Assembly: GCA_046727175.1 (NCBI GenBank)
Contig: JBKPCD010000164.1
Coordinates: 1 to 44,755, forward strand
Length of the DNA: 44,755 nt
Direction: 5' to 3'
Origin: JBKPCD01 sp046727175
GTDB lineage: Bacteria; Acidobacteriota; Vicinamibacteria; Vicinamibacterales; 2-12-FULL-66-21
The position numbers and the translations under genes are program-made. Every line of letters begins with the position of its first letter. The first letter of the stretch is position 1. The notes beneath the pieces are model-generated. The model did no database searches and was not told the DNA's origin. It saw nothing but the letters and a program-made list of their open reading frames with translations. Below, piece by piece: positions 1 through 9,154 of the stretch.

Positions 1-52
1 CAGAGGCTACGACGCCGTTGCGCTGAAGATCGTGCGCCGCTACGAGCGATGA
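1..52 (+). CDS. 3' end of an upstream gene (partial)
   Basis: The window opens inside a plus-strand reading frame that encodes the tail RGYDAVALKIVRRYER and stops with TGA at 50-52. That TGA overlaps the ATG of the sugar transporter (ATGA at 49-52), the same coupling seen further along this cluster, so the gene is probably the first visible member of the fructan operon. Sixteen residues are too few to assign a family. Confidence 0.6.
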   Translation, partial: RGYDAVALKIVRRYER

Positions 53-1377
53 CGGCGCAGCTTCTCTGGAGCGCGGCGGTCGCGGCGCTCGGCGGGTTTT
101 TGTTCGGCTTCGACACGGCCGTGATTTCCGGTGCCACAGACGCTCTTCGCCTGCGCTTCGCGCTCGGCAGCAGCGAGCTGGGATTTACTGTGGCGAGCGC
201 GCTCATTGGCACGATCTTCGGTTCGATCGGCGCGGGGACGCCCTCCGAGCGATACGGCCGCCGTCCCGTGCTGCGCGCACTCGCGGTGCTCTACCTGGTG
301 ACGGCCGCAGGGTGCGGGCTCGCGTGGAGCTGGCTTTCGCTCGTGATATTCCGCTTCATCGGCGGACTCGCGATCGGGGCGTCGTCGGTCGTCGCGCCGA
401 TGTACATTGCAGAGATCTCTCCCGCGCCGCTGCGCGGCCGGCTCGTGGCGCTCAGCCAGTTCAATGTGGTCTCCGGCATCCTCGCGGCGTATTTCTCCAA
501 CTACGTCATCGCTGCGATCGTCGGCGGCCCGGAGACGCCTGCGTGGCGGTGGATGCTGGGCATCGCCGCGGCGCCCGCGGCGGTCTTCTTTATCCTGACG
601 CTGTGGATCCCGGAGAGCCCGCGCTGGCTCGTCAAGGAGCACCGCCGCGACGACGCAGCCGCGGTGCTGCGCGCAATGGGAAACGAAACGCCTGACATGC
701 TCGTTCGCGAGATCGCGGGCTCGCTGCACGAGGAAACCGTCTCCGCTAACGAGCCGTTCTTCCAGCGCAAGTACCTGAAGCCGATTCTGCTGGCGGTCAT
801 GGTCGCCTCGTTCAACCAGCTGGCCGGAATCAACGCGCTGATCTACTACACGGCGGACATTTTCACGATGGCCGGCGCCGCGCGGACGAGCGCGCTCCTG
901 CAGGCGGTCATCATCGGCTTCACCAATCTGATCTTCACGGTAGCCGCCATGACTGTTATCGATCGGTTCGGGCGCAGGCTCCTGCTGTTGATTGGCGCCG
1001 TCGGCCTGGCCGTGTCTCTGACGCTTACGGCATGGGCCTTCCACCGCGGCAGCGGCGGCACAATCGTGCTCTTCAGCCTCATCGGCTACATCGCGTTCTT
1101 TGCGTTTTCGCAGGGATCGGTGATCTGGGTCTACATCAGCGAGATCTTTCCGAATCGCGTGCGGGCCCGTGGCCAGGCGCTCGGCAGCTTCACGCACTGG
1201 TTCTGGGCGGCTGTCGTGAGCTGGACCTTCCCGATCATCGCGGAAACGTCCGGCGCGTCGGCGTTCGGGTTCTTCGCCGCCATGATGGTGCTGCAGTTCG
1301 TGCTCGTGTGGCGGTTCCTTCCGGAAACCAAGGGTGTCTCGCTCGAGCAGATCCAGCGGACGCTCGGCATCGATTGA
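49..1377 (+). CDS. Sugar-porter family MFS transporter
   Basis: A 442-residue inner-membrane sugar transporter of the MFS sugar-porter family, probably a proton symporter. The first helix carries GFLFGFDTAVISG, typical of the family. SERYGRR follows in the loop after helix 2, PESPRW before the central loop, DRFGRR in the second half, and the C-terminal PETKG signature (LPETKGVSLEQI). About twelve hydrophobic segments are visible, in two sets of six around a hydrophilic loop near residues 205-245. The ATG overlaps the preceding stop codon. A secreted GH32 enzyme and a fructokinase follow directly, so fructose or a short fructo-oligosaccharide is the likely substrate; this rests on context, as the sequence does not fix specificity. 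Confidence 0.9.
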   Translation: MTAQLLWSAAVAALGGFLFGFDTAVISGATDALRLRFALGSSELGFTVASALIGTIFGSIGAGTPSERYGRRPVLRALAVLYLVTAAGCGLAWSWLSLVIFRFIGGLAIGASSVVAPMYIAEISPAPLRGRLVALSQFNVVSGILAAYFSNYVIAAIVGGPETPAWRWMLGIAAAPAAVFFILTLWIPESPRWLVKEHRRDDAAAVLRAMGNETPDMLVREIAGSLHEETVSANEPFFQRKYLKPILLAVMVASFNQLAGINALIYYTADIFTMAGAARTSALLQAVIIGFTNLIFTVAAMTVIDRFGRRLLLLIGAVGLAVSLTLTAWAFHRGSGGTIVLFSLIGYIAFFAFSQGSVIWVYISEIFPNRVRARGQALGSFTHWFWAAVVSWTFPIIAETSGASAFGFFAAMMVLQFVLVWRFLPETKGVSLEQIQRTLGID

Positions 1378-1387
1378 ACGGGCAGCA

Positions 1388-2923
1388 ATGACATCGCGCG
1401 CGCGTCAACGTATCCGGTGGCTGCCGGCAATGACGGCGTGCGCGGCCGTGGTGACCCTCTCGGTATCAGCCGCTTCGCAGGACTACGAGGAGCCGCTTCG
1501 GCCGCAGTTCCACTTCACGCCGGCACGCAACTTCATGAACGATCCCAACGGCCTTGTGTTCTACAAGGGCGAGTACCATCTCTTTTACCAACACAATCCG
1601 TTTGGCGAGAGGTGGGGGCATATGAGCTGGGGACACGCGGTAAGCCGCGACCTGCTGCACTGGGGACACCTGGCGGTGGCCCTTCGCGAAGAAAACGGCG
1701 TGATGATCTTCTCGGGGAGCGTCGTCGTCGATCGCACCAACTCCAGCGGCTTCTGCCGTCCCGAGGGCGACGATCCGTCATGTCTCGTGGCGATCTATAC
1801 GGGCCATGGGCATGACAAGCAGACGCAGAACCTCGCCTACAGCAACGACCGCGGCCGCACATGGACGAAGTATGCGAGCAACCCGATCCTGGACCTCGGC
1901 CTCAAGGAGTTCCGCGATCCGAAAGTTTTCTGGCACGAGTCGACAGCACGTTGGATCATGGTCACGGTCCTGCCCGACCAGCACAAAGTACGGTTCTTCG
2001 GATCGCGCGATATGAAACGCTGGGAGGTGCTGAGCGACTTCGGTCCCGCCGGAGCAACGGGCGGCGTATGGGAGTGTCCAGACCTGTTCGCACTGCCAGT
2101 CGACGGCAACCCTGCAAGCCTCCGTTGGATCCTCGACGTGGACATCAACCCCGGGGGAATCGCTGGCGGTTCGGGTGGCCAGTATTTCGTCGGCACGTTC
2201 GACGGTCGGACGTTCGTGAACGACAATGCACCCGGGGAGACCCTCTGGGTGGATTACGGCAAGGACTTCTACGCGACGATCTCGTTCTCCGATATCCCGC
2301 CGTCCGACGGCCGCAGGATCTGGATGGGTTGGGTGAGCAACTGGCTGTACGCGAACGAGGAACCCACCGTCGTGTGGCGCGGGGCACAATCCATCCCGCG
2401 GCAGTTGACGCTTCGGCGCGTTCCTGACGGCGTCCGGCTGGTGCAGGCGCCTATCGCGGAGCTGGCAACTCTCCGCGAGTTCCCTGAGCCGACCGTCGTG
2501 AAGGACAGCGTGATAATCCCGGGGTCCATCGAGGTCGAGATGGAGCTTGAACGCGGCGACTGGCGCGAAGCGGGCCTCCGGCTCTCCAATACGCACGGAG
2601 AGGACGTGACGATCGGGGTCACGTCGAGACCGCTCGAGATCTTTGTCGATCGTCGCAAATCACGCGCTGCACCGTTCCATAAGGACTACGCGGGACGCCA
2701 TGGCGGGCCGATCCGCTGGCGCGACAACCGCATCCAAGTCCGCGTGCTGTTCGATCGGTCGGTGCTCGAGGTGTTTGGGAACGACGGCGAAACGGTGGTC
2801 ACCGAACGCGTATACCCGACGCGGCCGCTCGATCGCCTCGAGCTGCTGCCAGGCGCGCCGGCGTCCGTTTCGTCCGCGCGGCTGTGGCGACTCCGGTCCG
2901 TGTGGTCGCGGAAGTCACGATGA
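1388..2923 (+). CDS. Secreted GH32 fructan hydrolase (levanase/inulinase/invertase type)
   Basis: A 511-residue glycoside hydrolase family 32 enzyme that cleaves beta-fructosyl bonds in sucrose, inulin or levan. Residues 1-30 form a signal peptide (arginine-rich start, hydrophobic core ending near SVSAAS), so it acts outside the cytoplasm. The three catalytic blocks are present: NDPNG at 51-55 with nucleophile Asp52, RDP at 176-178 with transition-state stabiliser Asp177, and EC at 229-230 with acid/base Glu229. The five-bladed propeller is followed from about residue 370 by the beta-sandwich domain usual for the family. The frame is open upstream to 1334, but the ATG at 1388, ten bases after the transporter stop, gives the proper signal peptide. 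The stop overlaps the fructokinase start. Endo versus exo action cannot be read from sequence. Confidence 0.92.
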   Translation: MTSRARQRIRWLPAMTACAAVVTLSVSAASQDYEEPLRPQFHFTPARNFMNDPNGLVFYKGEYHLFYQHNPFGERWGHMSWGHAVSRDLLHWGHLAVALREENGVMIFSGSVVVDRTNSSGFCRPEGDDPSCLVAIYTGHGHDKQTQNLAYSNDRGRTWTKYASNPILDLGLKEFRDPKVFWHESTARWIMVTVLPDQHKVRFFGSRDMKRWEVLSDFGPAGATGGVWECPDLFALPVDGNPASLRWILDVDINPGGIAGGSGGQYFVGTFDGRTFVNDNAPGETLWVDYGKDFYATISFSDIPPSDGRRIWMGWVSNWLYANEEPTVVWRGAQSIPRQLTLRRVPDGVRLVQAPIAELATLREFPEPTVVKDSVIIPGSIEVEMELERGDWREAGLRLSNTHGEDVTIGVTSRPLEIFVDRRKSRAAPFHKDYAGRHGGPIRWRDNRIQVRVLFDRSVLEVFGNDGETVVTERVYPTRPLDRLELLPGAPASVSSARLWRLRSVWSRKSR

Positions 2924-3837
2924 TGGAGCCGATCTGTGGTGCAGTGGAAGCCGGCGGTACCAAGTTCGTATGCATGGTCGGCACGGGACCCGGCGACATG
3001 CGGGAGCGCGCGCGATTCCCAACGACGACGCCGGAGAGCACGCTGAGAGAGACGGTGAATTTCCTCCGTGCAGCCGAAACACGCGTCGGCAAGCTCGAGG
3101 CAATCGGGATCGCGTCGTTCGGCCCTGTTGACCTGCACCGCGACTCACCCACTTTCGGGTACATCACGTCCACCCCGAAACCGGGATGGGCGAACGTGGA
3201 CATCCTTGGGGTCGTCAGGGACGCGCTTCACGTGCCCGTTGGCTTCGACACCGACGTGAATGCCGCCGCCCTCGCCGAGTGGCGCTGGGGCGCCGCCCAG
3301 GGACTCGACACTTTCATTTACCTTACGATTGGCACCGGAATCGGTGGTGGAGGCCTCGTGAACGGTCGGTTGATGCACGGTCTCGTGCATCCCGAAATGG
3401 GACACGTGCGGGTTCCGCACGATGTGATCGCCGACCCGTTCGCGGGCGTCTGCCCGTTTCACGGCGATTGCCTCGAAGGGCTCGCCAGTGGCCCCGCGAT
3501 CAACGCGCGTTGGCTGCAGCCCGCCGAACAGCTTGCGGATGATCATCCGGCCTGGGTCCTCGAAGCGCGTTATCTGGCGCTCGCGCTCGTAAACTTCATC
3601 TGCACTCTGTCTCCCGAGCGGATCGTGATCGGTGGAGGTGTGATGTCGAAGAGGCACCTGTACCCGCTCGTTCGGCGACACGTGATCGAGTTGCTGAACA
3701 ACTACGTCCGCGCGCCGCGCGTCGTGCAGGCAATCGACGATTACATCGTCCCGCCCTGGCTGGCCGAACACGCAGGCGTCCTGGGAGCGCTTGCACTTGC
3801 ACAGCGAATGATCGCGACGATCGAGGCTAGTACCTGA
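2920..3837 (+). CDS. ROK-family fructokinase
   Basis: A 305-residue cytoplasmic sugar kinase of the ROK family, predicted to phosphorylate the fructose released by the upstream GH32 enzyme. The N-terminal ATP-binding loop reads EAGGTKF (10-16). The catalytic Asp is in DTDVN (Asp112). GTGIGGGG (138-145) is the second phosphate loop. The zinc site is complete and fructokinase-like: HPEMGH ending at His162, then Cys178, His181 and Cys184 in CPFHGDC, followed by LEGLASGPAI. This spacing is characteristic of the ScrK/GmuE-like fructokinases and not of glucokinases. The ATG at 2920 overlaps the GH32 stop (ATGA); a second ATG follows directly at 2923. Confidence 0.9.
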   Translation: MMEPICGAVEAGGTKFVCMVGTGPGDMRERARFPTTTPESTLRETVNFLRAAETRVGKLEAIGIASFGPVDLHRDSPTFGYITSTPKPGWANVDILGVVRDALHVPVGFDTDVNAAALAEWRWGAAQGLDTFIYLTIGTGIGGGGLVNGRLMHGLVHPEMGHVRVPHDVIADPFAGVCPFHGDCLEGLASGPAINARWLQPAEQLADDHPAWVLEARYLALALVNFICTLSPERIVIGGGVMSKRHLYPLVRRHVIELLNNYVRAPRVVQAIDDYIVPPWLAEHAGVLGALALAQRMIATIEAST

Positions 3838-3842
3838 GCTCC

Positions 3843-5174
3843 TTACCGTTTGCCAATCAACTCCAGGAAGCCATTGACGATTGCTTCTTCTGCGCAACCC
3901 GGCTTCAGCCGCGACGCCGTGACTTCATAGCTGACAGCCTCGAACGCCGCATCATCGGGGATGTATCCGCTCGAGCCATTCGTGTGCGTCACCATGACGG
4001 GGTGCCGGGACGGCGATTCGCGCCGGAGTCGCTGAGCGATCAGCGTGAACACTTCGCCGGATACCCCGGCCATCGCCACATCATTAATCATCAGCAGACT
4101 GAGGCGGATGTTCACGTCGTCGGCATCGTTGAATTTGTAGTCCGCGCGCGGCGTTGGCCCCGGCTCGACCCGGCGTCCCGGACAGGTGACCACCTTCTGA
4201 GCACCTCGGATCGACGCGTCGATCGTCGTGTTGACGCCTGCGGCGGCGCGCACCGCGGCTTCCCCGAGAATCTTGCCGAGGCCGTCCACGAGCGTGAAAT
4301 CCTCGCCGCTAGCGGTGGAAACCGGATTCTGGTCTCCCGCAGCGCCGCTCGTCCACACCGCCACTGCTCCATCGCCGGTGGTCTTTTCGTCAGGACGCAA
4401 CCGAAGGAGCATGCCTCCATCGCTCCGCGGGCGATCGTTCCCGAGGTAGTGCTGCTCGACGAACCGCGACGTGGCGCCAGCGAGATCGCCGGTAATCTGG
4501 TAGTTCTCGGGTCCCATGATCACGGCGTGAACGGGATAGTTGATCCAGAACGCGATCGGCTTTCCGGTGGGGTCCTCGAAGCGGAGCACGGTGACTGTCT
4601 TGTCCGATGGCCCGTCATCGTTATAGCCAAGCCACCAGCCACGGCCGGGTGAGAACTCACGACGATTGACGTTGACGTATGCCTTCGCCGTGCCGATGCC
4701 AAACCGCGCCGGCTGAAGCTGCGTCCTGGCGCGCCGGACCGCCTCTACTGCGCCGTTCACGACGGTCGTCGTGTAGGCCATCTGCTGCGGCGTCGCTTGC
4801 GCAGCAGCCGCCAGCGTCGGGGCGCCGTGATCGTGGACAGCCGAGAGCAAAAGGTGTTCGGGGCGGATTCCGATTTCATTCGCGATCCGTCGTGACGTGT
4901 CTGCCCACACCGTATCAGGAACGAATAACGATTCCCACGCGACCAGCGCCGCTTGTGTCGTCCCGTCGTCGAGCACGATCGCTCGGACGTAGATGTGATC
5001 GTGGATGCCGCGGAATCCTTGCGTGCGGCTGGCGTAGCCCGCCATTGGAAGGGCCGCGTCCGGCGCGGGCGTGATGTCGACACGTGCGGCGCCGGTGCGG
5101 AGAGGTCCGCCGTCCGCTCCGCGGACGCTGAACGTTGACATGCCGTACAGCACCAACACGCATGCGATTCGCAT
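3843..5174 (-). CDS. Exported neutral/alkaline ceramidase-like protein
   Basis: A 443-residue protein with an N-terminal signal peptide (MRIACVLVLYGMSTFSVRG). It resembles the N-terminal domain of neutral/alkaline non-lysosomal ceramidase (PF04734). Visible family features are the opening RTGAARVDITP, the GYASRTQGFRGIHD stretch, VAWESLF, and the metal-site-like LSAVHDHGAPT near residue 115. It is shorter than full ceramidases (about 650 aa) and lacks their C-terminal domain. Proteins of this size in soil bacteria are usually annotated only as ceramidase-domain hydrolases, so the substrate is unknown. The start is set by GGAGG six bases before the ATG at 5174; the open frame extends 31 codons further upstream but without a signal peptide. 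It runs tail-to-tail with the fructokinase, five bases away. Confidence 0.75.
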   Translation of the reverse strand: MRIACVLVLYGMSTFSVRGADGGPLRTGAARVDITPAPDAALPMAGYASRTQGFRGIHDHIYVRAIVLDDGTTQAALVAWESLFVPDTVWADTSRRIANEIGIRPEHLLLSAVHDHGAPTLAAAAQATPQQMAYTTTVVNGAVEAVRRARTQLQPARFGIGTAKAYVNVNRREFSPGRGWWLGYNDDGPSDKTVTVLRFEDPTGKPIAFWINYPVHAVIMGPENYQITGDLAGATSRFVEQHYLGNDRPRSDGGMLLRLRPDEKTTGDGAVAVWTSGAAGDQNPVSTASGEDFTLVDGLGKILGEAAVRAAAGVNTTIDASIRGAQKVVTCPGRRVEPGPTPRADYKFNDADDVNIRLSLLMINDVAMAGVSGEVFTLIAQRLRRESPSRHPVMVTHTNGSSGYIPDDAAFEAVSYEVTASRLKPGCAEEAIVNGFLELIGKR

Positions 5175-5573
5175 ATCACGCCTCCTCGCCGATCTCTGGA
5201 CCACGTTATCGCGTTCGAATCCTCCCCGCAGCCACCATCCTTCACGCGGCCGCGCGTTGCTCGCCACCTCGTATCGAAGATCGGTTCGTCCCTCACAAGC
5301 CGTTTGGCCGCTGCTCGTTCTCTGTGTGACACTCTTCGCGATCGATGTCCGCCAACGATGCTTTGTGTGACGGCGTAAGGATCCTGCTGAACGAGGCCAC
5401 GAAGTTTCTTCGGGTCAGGGAGCACGGGCACAACCACGCGACGGGGCACAGACTTCGACACGTTCAACGTCACGTGGCAGCTCGTCATTTTTTAGAGACT
5501 CAGGACACGGTTCTGCGCGTGCTCGAAAAGCACGCATCGAGACCGTACCCTCGTCAGCACGGGCCGCGGCAAA
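5175..5573. other. Gene-free stretch between the ceramidase-like gene and the ABC export operon
   Basis: About 400 bases lie between the start of the minus-strand ceramidase-like gene and the stop of the minus-strand adaptor gene. Open frames here are short, have no recognisable domain and no convincing ribosome-binding site. The part next to 5174 must hold the promoter of the ceramidase-like gene, but no clear -35/-10 pair was found. No strong hairpin followed by a T-run was seen that would end the ABC operon. Confidence 0.5.
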
Positions 5574-6764
5574 TCACGATCGACTTTTCACCTTCATACC
5601 GTCCACCAGCGAGTCGCCGGGATGCAGAATGACCACGTCGCGTTCAGCCAGCCCTGACATCACCTCCGCCTCCTGTCCCGTTTGATGTCCGATCTGGATC
5701 GTCAGGCGCCGGGCGCGGCCGCTCTCGACGACATACACGGCCCATTTCTCGCGCTCGCGAAAAAGCGCGCTGGTCGGGACCTTAAGAACCGCGTCTGCTT
5801 GCCAGGTGACGACACGGACCTCGACGCGGTACGCATCGCCGAGCGCCGCCGCTGCGGTAGCGGGATCCACGAAGTCGAGCACAACGTTGACGCGCTGTTC
5901 CTCTACCCCAAGCGCCGAGATTTTAGTGAAGCCGGCTGGCTCGATCCGGCGGACCCGTGCCTCCAGCTGTTTATCGCCGCCCCATTGCTCGACGATGGCC
6001 CGCGCGCCCGGCTTGACGCGCACCGCGTCGGTCGACAACAGGTCGGCGACGATCTCGAGCCGGCGGGGATCGCCGATTTCCAGGAGAGGATCGCCGGCCG
6101 GCACGACGCTCTCGCTTTCGCGAATGCGCTTCAGAATCGCGCCGTCTGCTGGCGAGGTCACAGGCACCACGCGGCCGCCGCCATCTGGCACCGGCGGGGC
6201 GAGCCGTGCCTGTACGCGCTGGAAGTCGGACGTGGCGGCCTGCACCGCGAAGACCGCGGCGTTCAGCGATTCATCGGCGGCTTTCATTTCCGACTCCCGT
6301 ACATCGAGCTCCTGCGCAGATACCACCCGGTTCGCCGCCAGCTCGCGGAGGCGCGTCAGCTCGCGGCGCAGCTGTTCGAGCACCGCCCGTGCGCGCTGCT
6401 CTTCCGCCTGAGCGCGTCCGAGCGCCGCCTTCGCACTCTCGGCGGCCGCACGGGCTTCGGCGCGCGTGCGCTCGTCGAGCAGCGGCGGCGTCTCCGCCCG
6501 CACGCGCGCCACCACCTGGCCGCGTTTGACGCGATCGCCGGGGTCGAGCTCAATGCGAAGCACACGTCCAGCGACCGGTGACGACACAACGAAGCGGTCA
6601 CGAACCCTCGTCATTCCCTCCTCGTCTACGGTCACCACGAGGGGACCGCGCGTGACGATGCCCGTGTCCACGTCGATCGTCTTCGGCCAGAGGGCAACGG
6701 CCAGCAGTCCTCCGACCACCAGGACGGCGATCCACACGCGGCGGTTGAGCAGGAATCGGCGCAT
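5574..6764 (-). CDS. HlyD/RND-type periplasmic adaptor protein
   Basis: A 396-residue membrane-fusion protein that would link an inner-membrane ABC exporter to the outer membrane. One N-terminal membrane anchor spans about residues 8-26 (VWIAVLVVGGLLAVALW). A split lipoyl domain follows (SPVAGRVLRIELDPGDRVKRG, then PADGAILKRI). Between its halves is a long alpha-helical hairpin rich in Ala, Glu and Arg (about residues 90-200). A beta-barrel and a membrane-proximal domain complete it, ending DGMKVKSRS. The ATG at 6764 is preferred; a GTG at 6770 overlaps the permease stop (TAGTG), so the two genes are coupled. It is the last gene of a three-gene export operon. Confidence 0.88.
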   Translation of the reverse strand: MRRFLLNRRVWIAVLVVGGLLAVALWPKTIDVDTGIVTRGPLVVTVDEEGMTRVRDRFVVSSPVAGRVLRIELDPGDRVKRGQVVARVRAETPPLLDERTRAEARAAAESAKAALGRAQAEEQRARAVLEQLRRELTRLRELAANRVVSAQELDVRESEMKAADESLNAAVFAVQAATSDFQRVQARLAPPVPDGGGRVVPVTSPADGAILKRIRESESVVPAGDPLLEIGDPRRLEIVADLLSTDAVRVKPGARAIVEQWGGDKQLEARVRRIEPAGFTKISALGVEEQRVNVVLDFVDPATAAAALGDAYRVEVRVVTWQADAVLKVPTSALFREREKWAVYVVESGRARRLTIQIGHQTGQEAEVMSGLAERDVVILHPGDSLVDGMKVKSRS

Positions 6765-6769
6765 CCGCA

Positions 6770-9154
6770 CTACTCGCGTGTCTTCAGCACGGCGATCAGG
6801 TCCAGCCGATCGAGTAGCCGACGGACTGCCAGACCCGAGATCAGCGCCGCGGCGATGACGACAAGGAACGACCACGCGACGGTCGCGCGTGAGATGGTGA
6901 AGGACAGGCGGTACACCTCGTTCTTGAACAGGGTCATGATCAGCTCGCCGAGCAGGTATCCGATGAGCGCGCCGAGTGGCAGCGCTGCCACGGTGACAAT
7001 CCCGAGCTCTCCGAGGAGGATCAGCGAGATCTCGGCGCGAGTGAAGCCGAGCACACGCAGGCTGGCAAGCTCGCGGGCACGCTCCGACAGCGACACGCGG
7101 GCGGAGTTGTAGACGACGCCGAAGGCGATGATTGCCGCGAACATCACGTTGAAGAAGATTTGCATGTTCATGCTGGCGGCCATCGTTTCGCGGAAATTCT
7201 GGACCGCGGCGTCGCGCAGCGCCACACCGGCTACGGCTGGAATGGCCTTGACCGTCGCGTTGAACCGATCCGACGCCGCAGGATCGAGCGTGACGGCGGC
7301 GCCCGTGATCACGCCGCCTTCGCGCATGAGACGGCGGATCGCATCGATGTGCATGTAGGCCTGCAGACCCATCGTATCGTCCACGAACGCCGCAATCGGC
7401 ACGTCGCGGACCGGCCGGCTTCCCTCGAGCACTTCGACCTGCAGCGACTCGCCCGGAACAACATCGAGAATCTCGCCGAGCAATTTCGACAGCACCAGGC
7501 CGTCCCGAGGCAGCGACAATGGGCCCATGCGGCGGTCGATGATCCGATTCAGCTGCGGTTCCGCCGGCAACCCGGTGATCGCCAGCGTCCGTGATCGATG
7601 GCCGGAACGCAGGCGAGCCGGCACGGTGCGCATCGGTTCCATCTCCATCACGCCGGGCAGATGCTCCACTGCGTGTGCGGCTCGCGCGGAGCGCGGTTCG
7701 ACGAAGCTCACCGTCGCGTCCTGCCGCATGGTCACGACGAACTGCTGCTCCATCAGGTCGTCCATCACGTCGATGAACGCGAGGCCGACGAACAGCACGG
7801 CGACAGCGAAGGCGATGCCAATGACGGAGGTGGCCGTGCGCGCGAGGTGTCGCTCGAGATTGCGCAGGATCATCCGTGTGACCAGCGTCGGGCGGAACCG
7901 CCGCGAGGGTCGTTCGAGCACGCTGCGGCGGTAGAGGACCGGCGGCTCCGGCCGCATCGCCTCGGCCGGCGGAATGCGCACCGCGCGCCGAACGGCCGAC
8001 TGCGCACCGAGCGCGGCCACGGCCAGGCTGATGCCGAGCGAAGCGACCGCAACACCAGGTGACAGGTGGTAACTGAGGATTGGAAACCTGTAGAACTCGT
8101 TGTAGAGGCGGATCAGTCCCGCTCCGAGCCAGGCGCCCACGGCGATCCCCACGATGGCACCGGCGCCCGCGATCGCCAGACCCCACTTGATGTAATGCCA
8201 CCCCAACTGCACGTTTGAGTAACCGAGCGCTTTCAACGCAGCGATCTGCGGGCGCTGCAGCGCCAGCGCGCGGGCGAGCGCCACGTTCAGCACGAATGCC
8301 GCGACGCCGAAAAAGATCAACGGCGTGATGAACCCAAAGGTCTGGAGCTGCGTCAATTCGTTCTCGAGCGTCCATGCCGAGAGCTGCAGCGACTGTGGAA
8401 TCGATCCGCGGCCGCCGTAGGATTCGATCAGCCGATCGAGCGCCGCGATCGCCTCCTGCTCGGGCGTGCCGCGCGCGAGCGCGAGCGAGACGTCGTTGAA
8501 GCCGCCCTCCATATCGAACGCCGACGCCAGCGCGCGGCGATCCATCCAGAAGATCCCGAAGCGACGTTTGTCGGGAATGAGCTCGCCGGGCCTGATCGCG
8601 AACACGTACTCGGGCGACAGCGCGATGCCGACTATCGTCAGCCACCGACGGCGGCCATTGATGATTGCCGCGACGCGATCGCCGGGGTTGAAGCCGTGCG
8701 CTTCGCAGAACATCTCGCTCGCGAGCACCTCGTCCGGGCGCAGCGGATCGATCCAGCGCCCGCGCCGCAGGGATACGTCGTTCAACGGCGGCCGGCCGCG
8801 CTCGGGCAGCGAGACCAGCCGGCCGGTGGCCGGGTCGGTCATGCCCGGCACGTCGAGCGTCACGTCGGCGACGACGCGTGTCGAGACGACTTCGACGCCC
8901 GGGATCGCCGCAATCCGCCGCTCGAGGCTGGACGGCGCGCGCTCGAGGGCCGCAAACACGTCGGCGAAGCGCGACGTTTCGTAATAGATCGCGCGTGTCC
9001 GCCGAAGTGAGTCGAAATTCGACAGGTAGGTGACGAACATCGCGGACCCGGCGCCAATGACCGCTGCGATGGCGATCGACTGGCCTTTCATCTCCCATAG
9101 GTCGCGCAGGAGCTTTCGATCGAGCATCGATAGGCCCGCGGGCATCCTCACCAT
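6770..9154 (-). CDS. ABC transporter permease with two FtsX domains
   Basis: A 794-residue inner-membrane permease. One membrane helix lies near residues 25-45 (SIAIAAVIGAGSAMFVTYL), followed by a large periplasmic domain. Then comes a three-helix FtsX block near 270-390 with the coupling segment LQRPQIAALKALG, a second periplasmic domain, and a C-terminal FtsX block with the matching segment ERARELASLRVLGFT. This duplicated layout and ~800-residue length fit the larger MacB/LolC-superfamily permeases. Unlike the ADOP permeases elsewhere in the window, it has its own ATPase and adaptor. Its ATG overlaps the ATPase stop by seven bases. An efflux or lipid/lipoprotein transport role is inferred from the family; the substrate is unknown. 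Confidence 0.88.
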   Translation of the reverse strand: MVRMPAGLSMLDRKLLRDLWEMKGQSIAIAAVIGAGSAMFVTYLSNFDSLRRTRAIYYETSRFADVFAALERAPSSLERRIAAIPGVEVVSTRVVADVTLDVPGMTDPATGRLVSLPERGRPPLNDVSLRRGRWIDPLRPDEVLASEMFCEAHGFNPGDRVAAIINGRRRWLTIVGIALSPEYVFAIRPGELIPDKRRFGIFWMDRRALASAFDMEGGFNDVSLALARGTPEQEAIAALDRLIESYGGRGSIPQSLQLSAWTLENELTQLQTFGFITPLIFFGVAAFVLNVALARALALQRPQIAALKALGYSNVQLGWHYIKWGLAIAGAGAIVGIAVGAWLGAGLIRLYNEFYRFPILSYHLSPGVAVASLGISLAVAALGAQSAVRRAVRIPPAEAMRPEPPVLYRRSVLERPSRRFRPTLVTRMILRNLERHLARTATSVIGIAFAVAVLFVGLAFIDVMDDLMEQQFVVTMRQDATVSFVEPRSARAAHAVEHLPGVMEMEPMRTVPARLRSGHRSRTLAITGLPAEPQLNRIIDRRMGPLSLPRDGLVLSKLLGEILDVVPGESLQVEVLEGSRPVRDVPIAAFVDDTMGLQAYMHIDAIRRLMREGGVITGAAVTLDPAASDRFNATVKAIPAVAGVALRDAAVQNFRETMAASMNMQIFFNVMFAAIIAFGVVYNSARVSLSERARELASLRVLGFTRAEISLILLGELGIVTVAALPLGALIGYLLGELIMTLFKNEVYRLSFTISRATVAWSFLVVIAAALISGLAVRRLLDRLDLIAVLKTRE

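Noticed and set aside
40..1197. 385-residue open frame on the minus strand across the sugar transporter
   Set aside because: It is rich in Arg, Asp and Glu with no hydrophobic core or motif, as expected for the antisense of a high-GC gene; the plus strand encodes an unmistakable MFS protein.
3984..4652. 222-residue plus-strand frame opposite the ceramidase-like gene
   Set aside because: No ribosome-binding site or domain; the minus-strand gene has a GGAGG-preceded start, signal peptide and family motifs.
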